Below are positions 12,899 through 22,485 of a DNA stretch of 64,000 nucleotides, in pieces; within the stretch, counting starts at the first letter, position 1; every line of letters begins with the position of its first letter. Location: positions 62,001 to 126,000 of the forward strand of contig JAKMXF010000312.1 of assembly GCA_024704765.1 (NCBI GenBank), given 5' to 3'. This stretch comes from Oopsacas minuta (taxonomy: Eukaryota; Porifera; Hexactinellida; Lyssacinosida; Leucopsacidae). A program made the translations under genes and the position numbers. The notes under the pieces are model-generated. The model did no database searches, was not told the origin of the DNA, and was given only the letters and a program-made list of their open reading frames with translations.

Positions 12899-14313
12899 TT
12901 TTGCGATCAATTATGAATAAATAATTTTGTATATCATTCAGTGTATATATAGATTCCAAAGGCCTATTTGTGGCTAATGAATACCATCAGCTTCATAGAA
13001 AGTGATCTTATTGGTTACCGAGATTATCAGGTTACTTATTTCTTTGAATTATCATATTTTCAAAATTGTGTCGACTGGACACTTTTCACACTCCAAATTG
13101 TGTCTATATGACACTTCAAATTGGAACCAAGCGATAGCCTACTTTATTTAAGGTATTCTTTCCTAGAAGCCCTTAACCTGACGTATGATCTCTGATTAAT
13201 TCATAGCTATTTTAGCATTAATGTATTCATCAATATTGCAACTTAATATTAGACTGAATTTATGTATATTATTATTTTCACACCTCTAATTAATGCAGAA
13301 TTTATTCCATGACTGATAATATTCATATATGTTATATGCTTCATTATTTCGTCACATATTTTGGCTTCATTTTTGTTACTTAAAATTAATAAGATTATAG
13401 CAGCCATTTTGAGGTGTTAATATTTTCTATAGCATCTTAATACATAAATATTGAAGCCACTTTTAACAGTAAAATTCCTTAAGATTACAACCCGTAAGGA
13501 CACAATTATACATTAGTACGTATTTTAATATTTGAGTGAGGTTTTTCACATTCAACGGTCTGTGAATATAATAATAGCCGTTAAGGAATCCTAATAACGA
13601 CAATTCCATGTATTGTTATGGTATTATATCACACAAAGGTGATAGTTCCAATTGTAACCTAATGATTGCATAAGAGAATCTCTCAAACAGTGTGGGAATA
13701 ATCAGGGCCTCTGACTGGATCGGGAAGTCACGGACCATTTGTTATCTTCCCGAAATGAGTACATATTAGCCAAATATTTTGATGATTATTCTATGTTTAG
13801 ACCGTGAGGTCTAGGCCAACTGACCATCCTGTCCCTCTCTCAGAGGGCCTGGAAATAATAGGAGGCGAAGATGGCATATTATCAGTACGCATAAAACCTG
13901 ACAAGTCGTCTTTGTGTCGCGTTACGAGTAGACATAACATACACCCGATAATCCTAACACATATGATAGAGATTACTCAGGTTATGTCTGCGTGTATGTT
14001 CTCATCTCTTCCGTAATTAATATCTGTAGCTAGTGTAATTTGATTAAGATTGTTTACGTCGTACAATTATTTGCTTACTTGGAAGTTTATATTACAGCAA
14101 ATTGTGTCAGAACCATCTCTGATAAGACCTACCCCTCTGGAAATGAAAATAAGTTCGTACTAATCGGAGTATGTCTTATGCAAGAATTGATAATCTGTTT
14201 TGTAGAAAAGTGAGTTATACTGTAATTTACTTTCCTTGAGGCTCACAGTCCTCTCCCCCTGTCCCTGTAAATATGAACCTGTCTTTATATCACTTACGTC
14301 ACAATTAGCTAAT
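12899..14313. other. Intergenic, about 1.4 kb
   Basis: No convincing gene. The open frame at 13804-14016 lacks homology and any membrane or secretion signal. It contains the words TTGTGTCGACTGG (about 13069), TTCACACCT (13277) and AGGTGTTAA (about 13414). Promoters of the divergent genes at 12898 (-) and 14314 (+) must lie here. Confidence 0.65.
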
Positions 14314-14790
14314 ATGTCAGAGAAGCAGGATAGTCTAACTAAACGAATCCGTCTTACAACATTCGGTACTATTTCTATACTAGCACACTCTCTGGGTATA
14401 ATCCTAGCTACCTACCATGCGTACCTATCCTTCTATCTCTTCACACTTAACACCCCAGGGTCCAGTGCTACTTTTGTCACCTCTGAAGCCCTGGTATACA
14501 GCATAATACATGCTGTATTTGGCGCGTTGAGCATAACATCTGCTGCATTTGGTCTCTATCCAAGTCGTAGCTCTAGAAAGTTCTCTCTCGCTCTCCTTAT
14601 CACAGCTGAGCTATTTATAGTAACAGGTTTCATCCTAGACATCTTGGGGGTAGTGTATTATGTGGAGGTGTTTGGTGTCCTGGGTAACAGGCTATTTATC
14701 GTCCATATTGTTACTATTGTTTATGATGCTATGTTGTTTGTTTACGGAATTATTTACGCTGTTATTTTGATTACAGCTACTTTTAGATAG
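14314..14790 (+). CDS. Small four-transmembrane (4TM) protein, family member 1
   Basis: Intronless, 158 residues from ATG 14314 (MSEKQD); the frame is open further upstream but only from a TTG. Four hydrophobic segments of about 22-28 residues lie near residues 14-43, 62-86, 94-120 and 128-156. Loops are short and the N-terminus is brief and charged. It belongs to a group of similar-sized intronless genes in this region (18037, 19002, 20416, 24529, 25430, 26247). It lacks the CCG motif of tetraspanins. It could be MS4A- or MARVEL-like in topology, but no diagnostic motif supports either; function unknown. Confidence 0.75.
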   Translation: MSEKQDSLTKRIRLTTFGTISILAHSLGIILATYHAYLSFYLFTLNTPGSSATFVTSEALVYSIIHAVFGALSITSAAFGLYPSRSSRKFSLALLITAELFIVTGFILDILGVVYYVEVFGVLGNRLFIVHIVTIVYDAMLFVYGIIYAVILITATFR

Positions 14791-14791
14791 G

Positions 14792-14844
<53 letters not shown>
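14791..14844. repeat. (GTT)n microsatellite
   Basis: About 17 GTT units immediately after the stop codon of the 4TM gene, in its probable 3' UTR. A second, hexanucleotide-like AATAAC tract lies at about 15012-15042 in the same intergenic region, which otherwise shows no gene up to 15536. Confidence 0.95.
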
Positions 14845-15274
14845 GACTTTATATAACTTTTCACATTTTCTACAACTATCACTTTATTTATTGATTTTTT
14901 ATTTATTATTCTATTTATTAAACTTGTTTGTATTTTATTTCATTTAACACATAATTCACACCTAAAATGATAAAGTAGAGTCATTCAAATTATTCTATAA
15001 TTTCCCGCCCGCAATAACAATAACAATAACAATAACAATAACAGGGGGTTTATTATACCGGTTAAACTGTCCATATTTCCTGGAGCCGATTACCCCATAC
15101 TAATGATAAATACAAACAACAATATCTGTGTATGCTCAGCTGATATGTAGAGTAGAGTAGCGATAGAAGGAATGTTGTACCGAACATTTCTTAAAATAGC
15201 AACAATATTGGGTGTAAGAGGATTCATACTCACTTACTATAAGTGAAGGGTATTTGGCATTCTTTCTTGGATTC

Positions 15275-15288
15275 GTTACCATGGTGAC
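15275..15288. promoter_or_regulatory. RFX X-box-like palindrome upstream of the tyrosinase-like gene
   Basis: GTTACCATGGTGAC, close to the RFX consensus GTHNYYATRRNAAC with one mismatch, 249 bp before the tyrosinase ATG. Motif match only. Confidence 0.35.
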
Positions 15289-15536
15289 GCGTGACTCTGT
15301 GAGCACGCTACCTCACTCTTTCACATCAAATTTGTAACTCAATTATCCAAATTAACTTAACTGTTAATTATCATTGAACAGATAAAACCGTATTCTTCAC
15401 GTATGCAATACTATCCACACACGAATAGGATATGGAACTAATCATATCATTCTTAAAGGTGTGAATATAGTAGTCTTATACTTGCTATAAATGCCAGGAC
15501 GTATCTCTGATATGTATTCGTGTTATTATTGTTGTT

Positions 15537-17754
15537 ATGAAGGTATTACTGATAGTGGTTCTTGTATTACTGCCACTTCACACCTACGGTCAGATACCCA
15601 CGGTATGTTCCGATGCGAATAGTTTAGGTAATTCTATTTGTTGTCCTGACACCTCGGATGGTGTGTGTGGAGAATCAGCTGGTCGTGGGGCCTGTGTGTC
15701 ACTGTCCCTCTCAGGTTATGACAGTGGGTCGAGTCATGTGAGGGACAACTGGCCCCATTACTACACCCAGATGTGTAGTTGTAACGGGGGATACGGAGGT
15801 ATTGATTGTAGCAGATGTAAGATAGGCTACTACGGGTCTGATTGTAGCCGGATTGATGTCACCCCTCGGAGAGAAGTTGGGTCATACACCCCTGCAGAAT
15901 GGGACGAATTCAACAGGGTGCTTAGACTGACGCGAGAGTATGATTCAGGGTACCAAGTAGTACTCAAAGAGGAAGTACCAGGAACAGAAATACTGGAGAC
16001 AACTAATGCTAGTCTCTACGGTCTGTACGTATGGATGCATCATTATGCAGCTAAGGACTCACTAGCAAGTACGTTAACACCTTAGTATAGTCAGTTCATG
16101 TTATATCTATAGTTCCAGTTTAGGGACCGTGATAATTAGTTCCATATAACTGATGACATATGTGTAGATATAAGCAGGGTTGAGTGTATGTCTGATTGGT
16201 GTGAAAATTGGCACATCTGGAAGGTAGATCACCACTTGAATTAGAATTATTAATATTTTCACAAATTTGGGATTCTGAAGGGCATAAATAGACCCCCGGT
16301 ACGTACCTCTTGATAGTCCATTTAGATCCAACGGGGCAGGGATTGTAGCCATGACTGCACCCTTCTTTATTAATTTAGTTCTGGTTTAATAGGTTTACCG
16401 GATCTGAGAGATTATGCACATTCGGCTCCAGGATTCACCACATGGCACAGATATCACACCTTGTGGTTTGAGTGGGAAATACAAGGAATGTTGAAACAAA
16501 TGGGAGATCCAAATTATCACACCTTCAGGTTATGAATTATGAATATATGCCCAATAGAATATCAGCTTATGCAAACCCTCATAGAGCGACACAATTGTCA
16601 CTTTTTCTAAGAGATATGTGAATATTTTGCTTAGATATTCTATCATGTCTTAGGTTATTCCACTTTTCACACCTATGCCAATTTTCAAGTTTGTAGCACT
16701 TACCAACACCTCAATAAATAGGAACTAATCGATTAGTTCCTATTTATATTCCATATATTATTAATGTTCTATTTAGGTTCGCATATTGGGATTGGCGCGT
16801 AGAAATACTGAATAGTTCTGGTATCACGACCAATGATCTATTCACAGAGGAGAGAATAGGCGCCACATATAATGTTGGAGGTTACCCCCGGGTGAATGGT
16901 ACAGTTATTGGAGACGGTTGGGACACAATCTGTTGGCTCACCCTATTCGATATTTGTGACCCCAGGAACTCAACCGGTCCTCTTCAGAGGTGTCCCTTCA
17001 CTGGAACAAACCCATGTGACATTTCTAACCCTGACTGGGCTACAATTGCAGATGTAGACAAGGCTTTAAATGAGGACTCGTACGATTTCCCGCCTTATAA
17101 CATTCTGACCATAGGGGGATACAGGGCTGTAGTCGATTTCTTGGTGGGTACTCTATCTCTATCAGAATGTGGGGATGATAGATTGTGTCAGTGTCTGGGA
17201 CTATCAGGGTCTGATACCACCTGTGACTCTCTTGGTGTAACCTTCAAAGCTAATATGCATTCCAAGGTCAGTATTATGTAACTACGTTGATATTCGTAAA
17301 TAATCCTGCCACATTTTATACCATAAGTAGCCACTTTATAGGTGTTAATTGTGTCGCCCTTTAGATCCACTTCATCTTGGGGGTAGGTGATTTAACCTCT
17401 GCACTGACTCTTGAACTAACCAAGAAAGGACACCTTGAGGATGTGGCAGCCTCTCCTAACGATCCTGTCTTCATATTCCATCACTTAACACTTGACTGTA
17501 TGTTTGAGGAATGGATGCAGTCACATCCTGATGAAGGATACCCAACCTTCCCTCTACAGAATCCTGGACACAAGATTGGGGACTATATGGTACCATTTAT
17601 GCCCCTATACACCCAAGGAGACATGTTTGTACCCGGGTCCACCTTTGGGTTTTCTTGTAGTCTCCCTAATATTACTGTCAGCCACGCGACAACATTTTCA
17701 CACCTCAGTTTGTGTGTCATTCTACTCTTCTGTTTATTGACTCTGCTATTGTAA
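15537..17754 (+). CDS. Tyrosinase-like type-3 copper oxidase, probably GPI-anchored
   Basis: Four exons (15537-16068, 16393-16528, 16777-17266, 17365-17754) encode 515 residues. A signal peptide (first ~18 residues) is followed by an EGF/laminin-type cysteine cluster (CSCNGGYGG...CKIGYYGSDC), as in vertebrate tyrosinase-family proteins. CuA ligands are visible as the HH of WMHHYAAKD, the H of YAHSAPGF and the H of FTTWHRYH. CuB shows NMHSKIHF and FIFHHLTLD, so all six copper histidines appear present. Such enzymes oxidise mono- or diphenols to quinones. The protein ends in a hydrophobic stretch with no charged cytoplasmic tail, which fits a GPI-addition signal better than a spanning segment. 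It sits between unrelated 4TM genes. Catalytic specificity cannot be read from sequence. Confidence 0.92.
16069..16392 (+). other. First intron of the tyrosinase-like gene (324 bp)
   Basis: Phase-1 intron starting GTACGT. It contains ATAGTTCC/GGAACTA words in both orientations around 16109-16143; no coding potential. Confidence 0.6.
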
Positions 17755-18036
17755 CACCTTAAGTGTCACAGCTGTAGCTTAGTAACCATTTCTGGTTATA
17801 GAATGTAGTATTATTTAATCTCTGCTATATTATTGTGTTATACTTACATTAATATGTAGTCGTTTATTTGTACAATTATGGACTGTAGGGGGCTGGATTA
17901 GCGCCTGGGGGGTACAAATAATACCCATGCCATACATGACACCTTATTTTCACCCTCTATGATTATACTTCTTGTTTACAAACACCTTTAAGCAAACAAC
18001 AAATTAGTTCATATTTGTATTTACGTATCGTTAGTT

Positions 18037-18531
18037 ATGGACAACTACTACAGTCTAGGGAGCAAAACACGTCACCTGTTAGTTTCAGTTCCAATAGTTA
18101 ACATACTAATAAACGTAATAATGTTTATACTCGCATTCTTCTATGGAACATTCTCTATTTATTACACCTTGACAGAAACAGCTGATTTCCAAACTATCCA
18201 ACCACTTGTATTTTGTATCGGGGTAGTTCTAGCAGGAACTCTTTCAATAATTATTAGCATATTGGTCCTATCTGGGTCCAATTCGGGCCTCAAGACCTCT
18301 GGAGTTATTATTTTCATCCCCTTCGCTATTTATGTGTTGTTGTTGTTGACAACATTTGTTGTTATAACACTTTTCTTCACTTCAGAATTTTTCACTGACG
18401 ATCCTCTTAAGGAATACTTCTATATACTTCATATAATTGGAGGTGTTAGTCTTGTTGTTGTTATACTGTTTACCTTGTTGTTTACTATACTTCTGCGTCT
18501 ATCTATCAGCAATATTGAACTAGAGGAGTAG
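18037..18531 (+). CDS. 4TM protein, family member 2
   Basis: Intronless, 164 residues. Four hydrophobic segments lie near residues 14-43, 57-79, 88-113 and 126-154. The N-terminus is short and basic (GSKTRH) and the C-terminus short and acidic (IELEE). Size and layout match the other 4TM genes of this cluster, but sequence identity to them is low. No enzyme or ligand-binding motif is visible; function unknown. Confidence 0.75.
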   Translation: MDNYYSLGSKTRHLLVSVPIVNILINVIMFILAFFYGTFSIYYTLTETADFQTIQPLVFCIGVVLAGTLSIIISILVLSGSNSGLKTSGVIIFIPFAIYVLLLLTTFVVITLFFTSEFFTDDPLKEYFYILHIIGGVSLVVVILFTLLFTILLRLSISNIELEE

Positions 18532-19001
18532 AACTTATATGTTTATTTGTTTACGAATTATTTATAACATTTTATCACTTATATTTACAAATGTTTGTGT
18601 TAAGTTTCTAAAATTATATTTTATTTTCATTCGTTGTTGTTTATAATGTATATTCCTAGCAACAGACATGGGACTAGGAATGTCATTTGTAGATAGTTTG
18701 TCACCTCTTGGTGTCCATTGTAGATATACACAAATCCTTGTTTATGTCTAAACAATTTGTTTACTTACAGTTAACACCTAATACAGAATATTTTATTTGA
18801 TAATAAATACAAATATATTTCCTATGCAATCAATCTCTCTAACTGTAGCCTCAAAAATGCATTAACGTATATTAGAACCATAATTATCACTTTAGTGTTA
18901 ATACCAATAGGCACTGCTATCTCCATATAACAGAGAATATTCACTGAGAGTGTTTGTTTGTTCTTATACTGTATTTATTGTTGTTGATTGTTCTGCTTTA
19001 A
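18532..19001. other. Intergenic between 4TM genes
   Basis: AT-rich with many GTTTA/TTTAT words and a TTAACACCT at about 18772. Nothing coding. The promoter of the 19002 gene is presumably in the last 100 bp. Confidence 0.6.
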
Positions 19002-19511
19002 ATGGACTCTAAACAGGACCTGAAGGGACCGAGCCTACTCCTCAAAATATGCGCTACAATAAATGTCTTCTCGTTTATCCCTGGTGTAATAGTGGGATTC
19101 CTACACCTCGCGTTCTCTATAGTATTCCTCGCACAATCTGGCTTGGGGTCTACTCTAGCGTTCCAACAGACCAACTACATAATAACAGCCCCTATGTTCT
19201 TCTTTTTGGGCTATCTCCTCGCCGCCATAATATCCACTATCGCGTCTGTCCTAATACTCAAACATGATAGGATGACTCATTGTATCGCCGGGTTCCTTCT
19301 CCTGTTCCCCACTTGTCTCCTCGGGATGATAATTGTCATTGATATCTTAGTGATCATTTTCTGGTACTCGAATGATTTCGGAGAGACCCTCCCTTACGTG
19401 TTTGGTATGTATGTTGCAGCTATTGTTGCGATCTGCCTAGCGTTTATACAATTCTGGTACCATGTGTTCCTTACCCAGCTGTTGAGGATGAAGGGTGCCG
19501 GATGGTACTAA
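19002..19511 (+). CDS. 4TM protein, family member 3
   Basis: Intronless, 169 residues. Four hydrophobic segments lie near residues 10-43, 62-88, 94-118 and 131-160, with short loops containing basic residues (KHDRMTH between TM2 and TM3). It is a member of the local 4TM cluster by size, topology and lack of introns. No known-domain motif was recognised. Confidence 0.75.
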   Translation: MDSKQDLKGPSLLLKICATINVFSFIPGVIVGFLHLAFSIVFLAQSGLGSTLAFQQTNYIITAPMFFFLGYLLAAIISTIASVLILKHDRMTHCIAGFLLLFPTCLLGMIIVIDILVIIFWYSNDFGETLPYVFGMYVAAIVAICLAFIQFWYHVFLTQLLRMKGAGWY

Positions 19512-19914
19512 CATTCCACACATTCTTTCTGTTACTATATTTACTAACATTCCATACATTCTTTCTGTCACTATAGTTACTTACATTTTCAATATTTATC
19601 TTCTTTACAACACTTGTTTACTAATGATTTTCCCTTATTATTATTATTATTATGTTAGCAACCGTAAGGGTGGCAAGGAATGTATAAATGTCAAGGTAGT
19701 TTATCGTGAACCTCCTGGCCTCATAAGTAATTTATAAACTGTACAGAGGGGCTAGTTCTTACAAAACTTATTTACCCCTCTTTCAAGCGACCTACCTCTT
19801 CGAATCGTATACCAGTTATAAGCACTATCCTTTGGAAACCTGACCTCATATATTCCAGTATATTTATACCGGTTATATGAACATGGACTGCTACTCATAA
19901 GGGTGTTCTTATAA
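19512..19914. other. Intergenic with dispersed-repeat copy
   Basis: Begins with a 38-nt imperfect tandem (ACATTCCACACATTCTTTCTGT...) after the stop. From about 19800 it resembles 44540-44656, ending in the hairpin repeat at 19872-19914. Confidence 0.5.
19872..19914. mobile_element. Hairpin repeat (MITE-like), copy 2
   Basis: GGTTATATGAACATG ... TGTTCTTATAA with the shared core CTGCTACTC. It directly abuts the truncated end of the 4TM remnant at 19915-20061, so insertion or recombination here may have removed the rest of that gene. Confidence 0.5.
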
Positions 19915-20061
19915 TCAGTACACACTCAGTTTTCTAAGAAACCATGGAAACACAGCTGCTGACACATTAATCAACACAATGGTTGTTACGAGCAATGAAT
20001 TTAGTAACAAAGATATTATTCCTAATACGAATAGCTTCTTAATGAATCGTACTTCCGCCAT
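19915..20061 (-). pseudogene. 5' remnant of a 4TM gene (decayed tandem copy)
   Basis: From ATG 20061 the frame matches the N-terminus of the gene at 20416-20910 (EVRFIKxL, GIISL, NVSAAVF) for about 40 residues. It then runs into unrelated sequence and stops at 19915. Only the first membrane segment survives. Its 5' flank also matches the 5' flanks of the two complete-length copies. Confidence 0.75.
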
Positions 20062-20415
20062 AAATGGAGTATTACTTTCAATATATAAATAAATAGACGA
20101 TTCATAGAGTAACCATATGATATATTATTTATCATCTACAGAAACTGATAATATATTGATCACATTCCTACCTGGATATGGAACCTCTCCTCTTGTAGCT
20201 GTAATTGTAGACTACTTGATGTGCCATTTAATGCACCCTCAAAATCCCGTGATCTTATCACCTGACAATAATTGTACCCATTTTTTGTTCAACTAGACTT
20301 TCAAAGTAATGAATGATATGTTTAATATCAATAAATATATAAGAATAATACAAACAATAAAGTAAGTAACAGGGAAATAGAATATATTATAAATACAATT
20401 ACAGAGAGGTTGTGA

Positions 20416-20910
20416 TTAAGCAGGTATTGTATGACGAATACTACCCAGTATTAATGCTATATACCATCTGTTAAATACCAATAATACTAACTGAATAACA
20501 CACAGGAAAGGCATTAATGATGGAGGTATTAATAATAACCCATATGGGTAAGAGGAGAAAAAATTAACAAAACCACCTATTAACATAATAATATAATAAA
20601 TAAGAATTATGAATTGAGATATACCTGAGATGATTAACAAGCAGAGGCCAATTATCCTGTGTTTCCTCTGTTCCATGAATCCCAAACAAGACCCTATCAT
20701 GGTTACTATTATAGTTATCAAACTGATTATGGTGTTTATTGAATGTCCAAGTACTCCGAATATATAGAAACCGCCACCAAGAAGAAAAAAACCATTGAAG
20801 ACAGCTGCTGTTATATTAATCGCCAGAATATTTAATAAAAACAGCGCATTTATTACCAATGATATTATTCCACATATTAAGAGATGTTTGATGAATCTTA
20901 CTTCTGTCAT
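20416..20910 (-). CDS. 4TM protein, family member 4 (intact copy of the tandem array)
   Basis: Intronless, 164 residues from ATG 20910. Four hydrophobic segments lie near residues 9-34, 44-72, 83-115 and 120-152, with a loop MEQRKHR between TM2 and TM3. It is clearly homologous to the gene at 24529-25038 (shared E-x-x-x-I-x-HLL...GIIS start and IGSxLGFM). It is flanked by two broken copies. Function unknown. Confidence 0.8.
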   Translation of the reverse strand: MTEVRFIKHLLICGIISLVINALFLLNILAINITAAVFNGFFLLGGGFYIFGVLGHSINTIISLITIIVTMIGSCLGFMEQRKHRIIGLCLLIISGISQFIILIYYIIMLIGGFVNFFSSYPYGLLLIPPSLMPFLCVIQLVLLVFNRWYIALILGSIRHTIPA

Positions 20911-21292
20911 AATATTCTTTTCAGTTTATCTAACATTACAGATACTGTTAGGATATATATTCATACTCAATACATACTCTACCATGTGATATACTATTAA
21001 TCATATCATACATATATCATTTTCCATTTGGGATATATGGAACCTCTCCTCTTGTAGCTATTTAGAAATTGTAGAGACCACCTGATCTGATATTTAATGC
21101 ACCCTCAAAACCCCGTGATCTTATCACCTGACAATAATTGTACCCATTTTTGAACAACTAGACTTTGAAAGTAATGAATAATATGTTTAATATCAATAAA
21201 TATATAAGAATAATACAAACAATAAAGTAAGTAACAGGGAAATAGAATATATTATAAATACAATTACAGAGAGATTGTGTATATATGTATGT

Positions 21293-21820
21293 TTAAGCAG
21301 GTATTGTATAACGAATACTGACCAGTATTACTGCTATATACAATGTGTTAATTATACATAATATAGACTGAATAACACACATAAAAGGCATTAATGAGGG
21401 AGATATTAATACATACCCATATGGGTAAGAGGAGAAGTTAACGAAACCACCTATTAACATAATAATATAATAAATAAGAATTATGAATTGAGATATACCT
21501 GAGATGATTAACAAGCAGAGGCCAATTATCCTGTGTTTCCTCTGTTCCATGAATCCAAAACAGGACCCTATCATGGTTACTATTATAGTTATGAAACTAT
21601 TTATGATGTTTACTGAATGTCCAATTGTTCCGAATAAATAGAAGCCGTTAGTTCTGATTACAGGATTATTATTATAATAATAATAATAGCGGATACTAAA
21701 CCATAGAAGACAGCTGCTGTTATATTAATCGCCAGAATATTTAATAAAAACAGCGCATTTATTACCAATGATATTATTCCTAATATTAAGAGATGTTTGA
21801 TGAATCTTACTTCTGTCATA
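21293..21820 (-). pseudogene. 4TM gene copy broken at an (ATT)n expansion
   Basis: The start (MTEVRFIKHLL at 21820) and the C-terminal two thirds (21574 to 21293, GSCFGFMEQRKHR) are nearly identical to the intact gene at 20416-20910. Between them, near 21655-21705, a TAATAATAAT tract has replaced the TM1-TM2 loop. The frame then meets a stop and has to shift to resume. No GT...AG pair restores phase across the tract. Most likely a pseudogene, unless the microsatellite length is an assembly error. Confidence 0.75.
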
Positions 21821-22485
21821 ATATTATTTTCAGTTTATCTAACATTACAGATAGTATTAGGATATATATTCATACTCAATACATACTCTACCATGTGATA
21901 TATTATTAATCATATCATACATATATCATATTCCAATTGGGATATATGGAACCTCTCCTCTTGTGTTATGATTGTACCTCTATAACAAATAAGTTCTAAC
22001 ACCAATTAGTATGGGGCAGCTATGAACACTAAATTTGCTTCCGCCAGCCTGTATGTATAATTGCATCACACGTACTGTGTGCTTGATGGGTATAGTGAAG
22101 GTGTTTACCGACTTATGTTTGTTGTTGTTGTTGCTGTTGTTGTTGTTGTTGTTGTTAATATTATGTTAGATTTCCCTCTTATAATTAATGAATACTTTCC
22201 TTGTGTACATGTATAATTTCTAACTGTATAGAATTTTAGATTTTCTATGAGTAGAATATGGAATTGGTCTGTATACTCTGGACCAATCGAGCTGTTCGTG
22301 AAGCTAGTTTATTACCACTTTAGTTGTGCTAGAATATAATATCCCCTAGGAGATTATTCTAACAATTCATGGAGTAACCCGTGTAATACAATATTTATCA
22401 TTTCCTTAGTTTAGTATGTAGATCAGATTGCAATAAATATATAATAGAATGGAACTCAAACTTGGGAATATTATCTCAGTGGAAT
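21821..22485. other. Intergenic upstream of the YxxP-tail gene
   Basis: The left part (to about 21960) is the third tandem-unit flank. A GTT-rich microsatellite lies at about 22117-22156. No gene seen. Confidence 0.65.

Larger units (their letters stand above)
20170..21960. repeat. Tandem duplication of a 4TM gene unit (about 0.86-0.91 kb period)
   Basis: The landmark GAACCTCTCCTCTTGT recurs at 20181, 21040 and 21949, and the blocks GTGATCTTATCACCTGAC and TAAGTAACAGGGAAATAG recur with the same offset. Each unit holds one 4TM gene or remnant on the minus strand, so the array is three units, two of them with damaged genes. Confidence 0.9.

Noticed and set aside
13804-14016. 70-residue plus-strand frame
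   Set aside because: No homology or structural feature, no ATG-proximal promoter signal.
14236-14313. N-terminal extension of the 14314 4TM gene
   Set aside because: The longer frame begins with TTG; the first ATG is 14314, giving a typical 4TM size.
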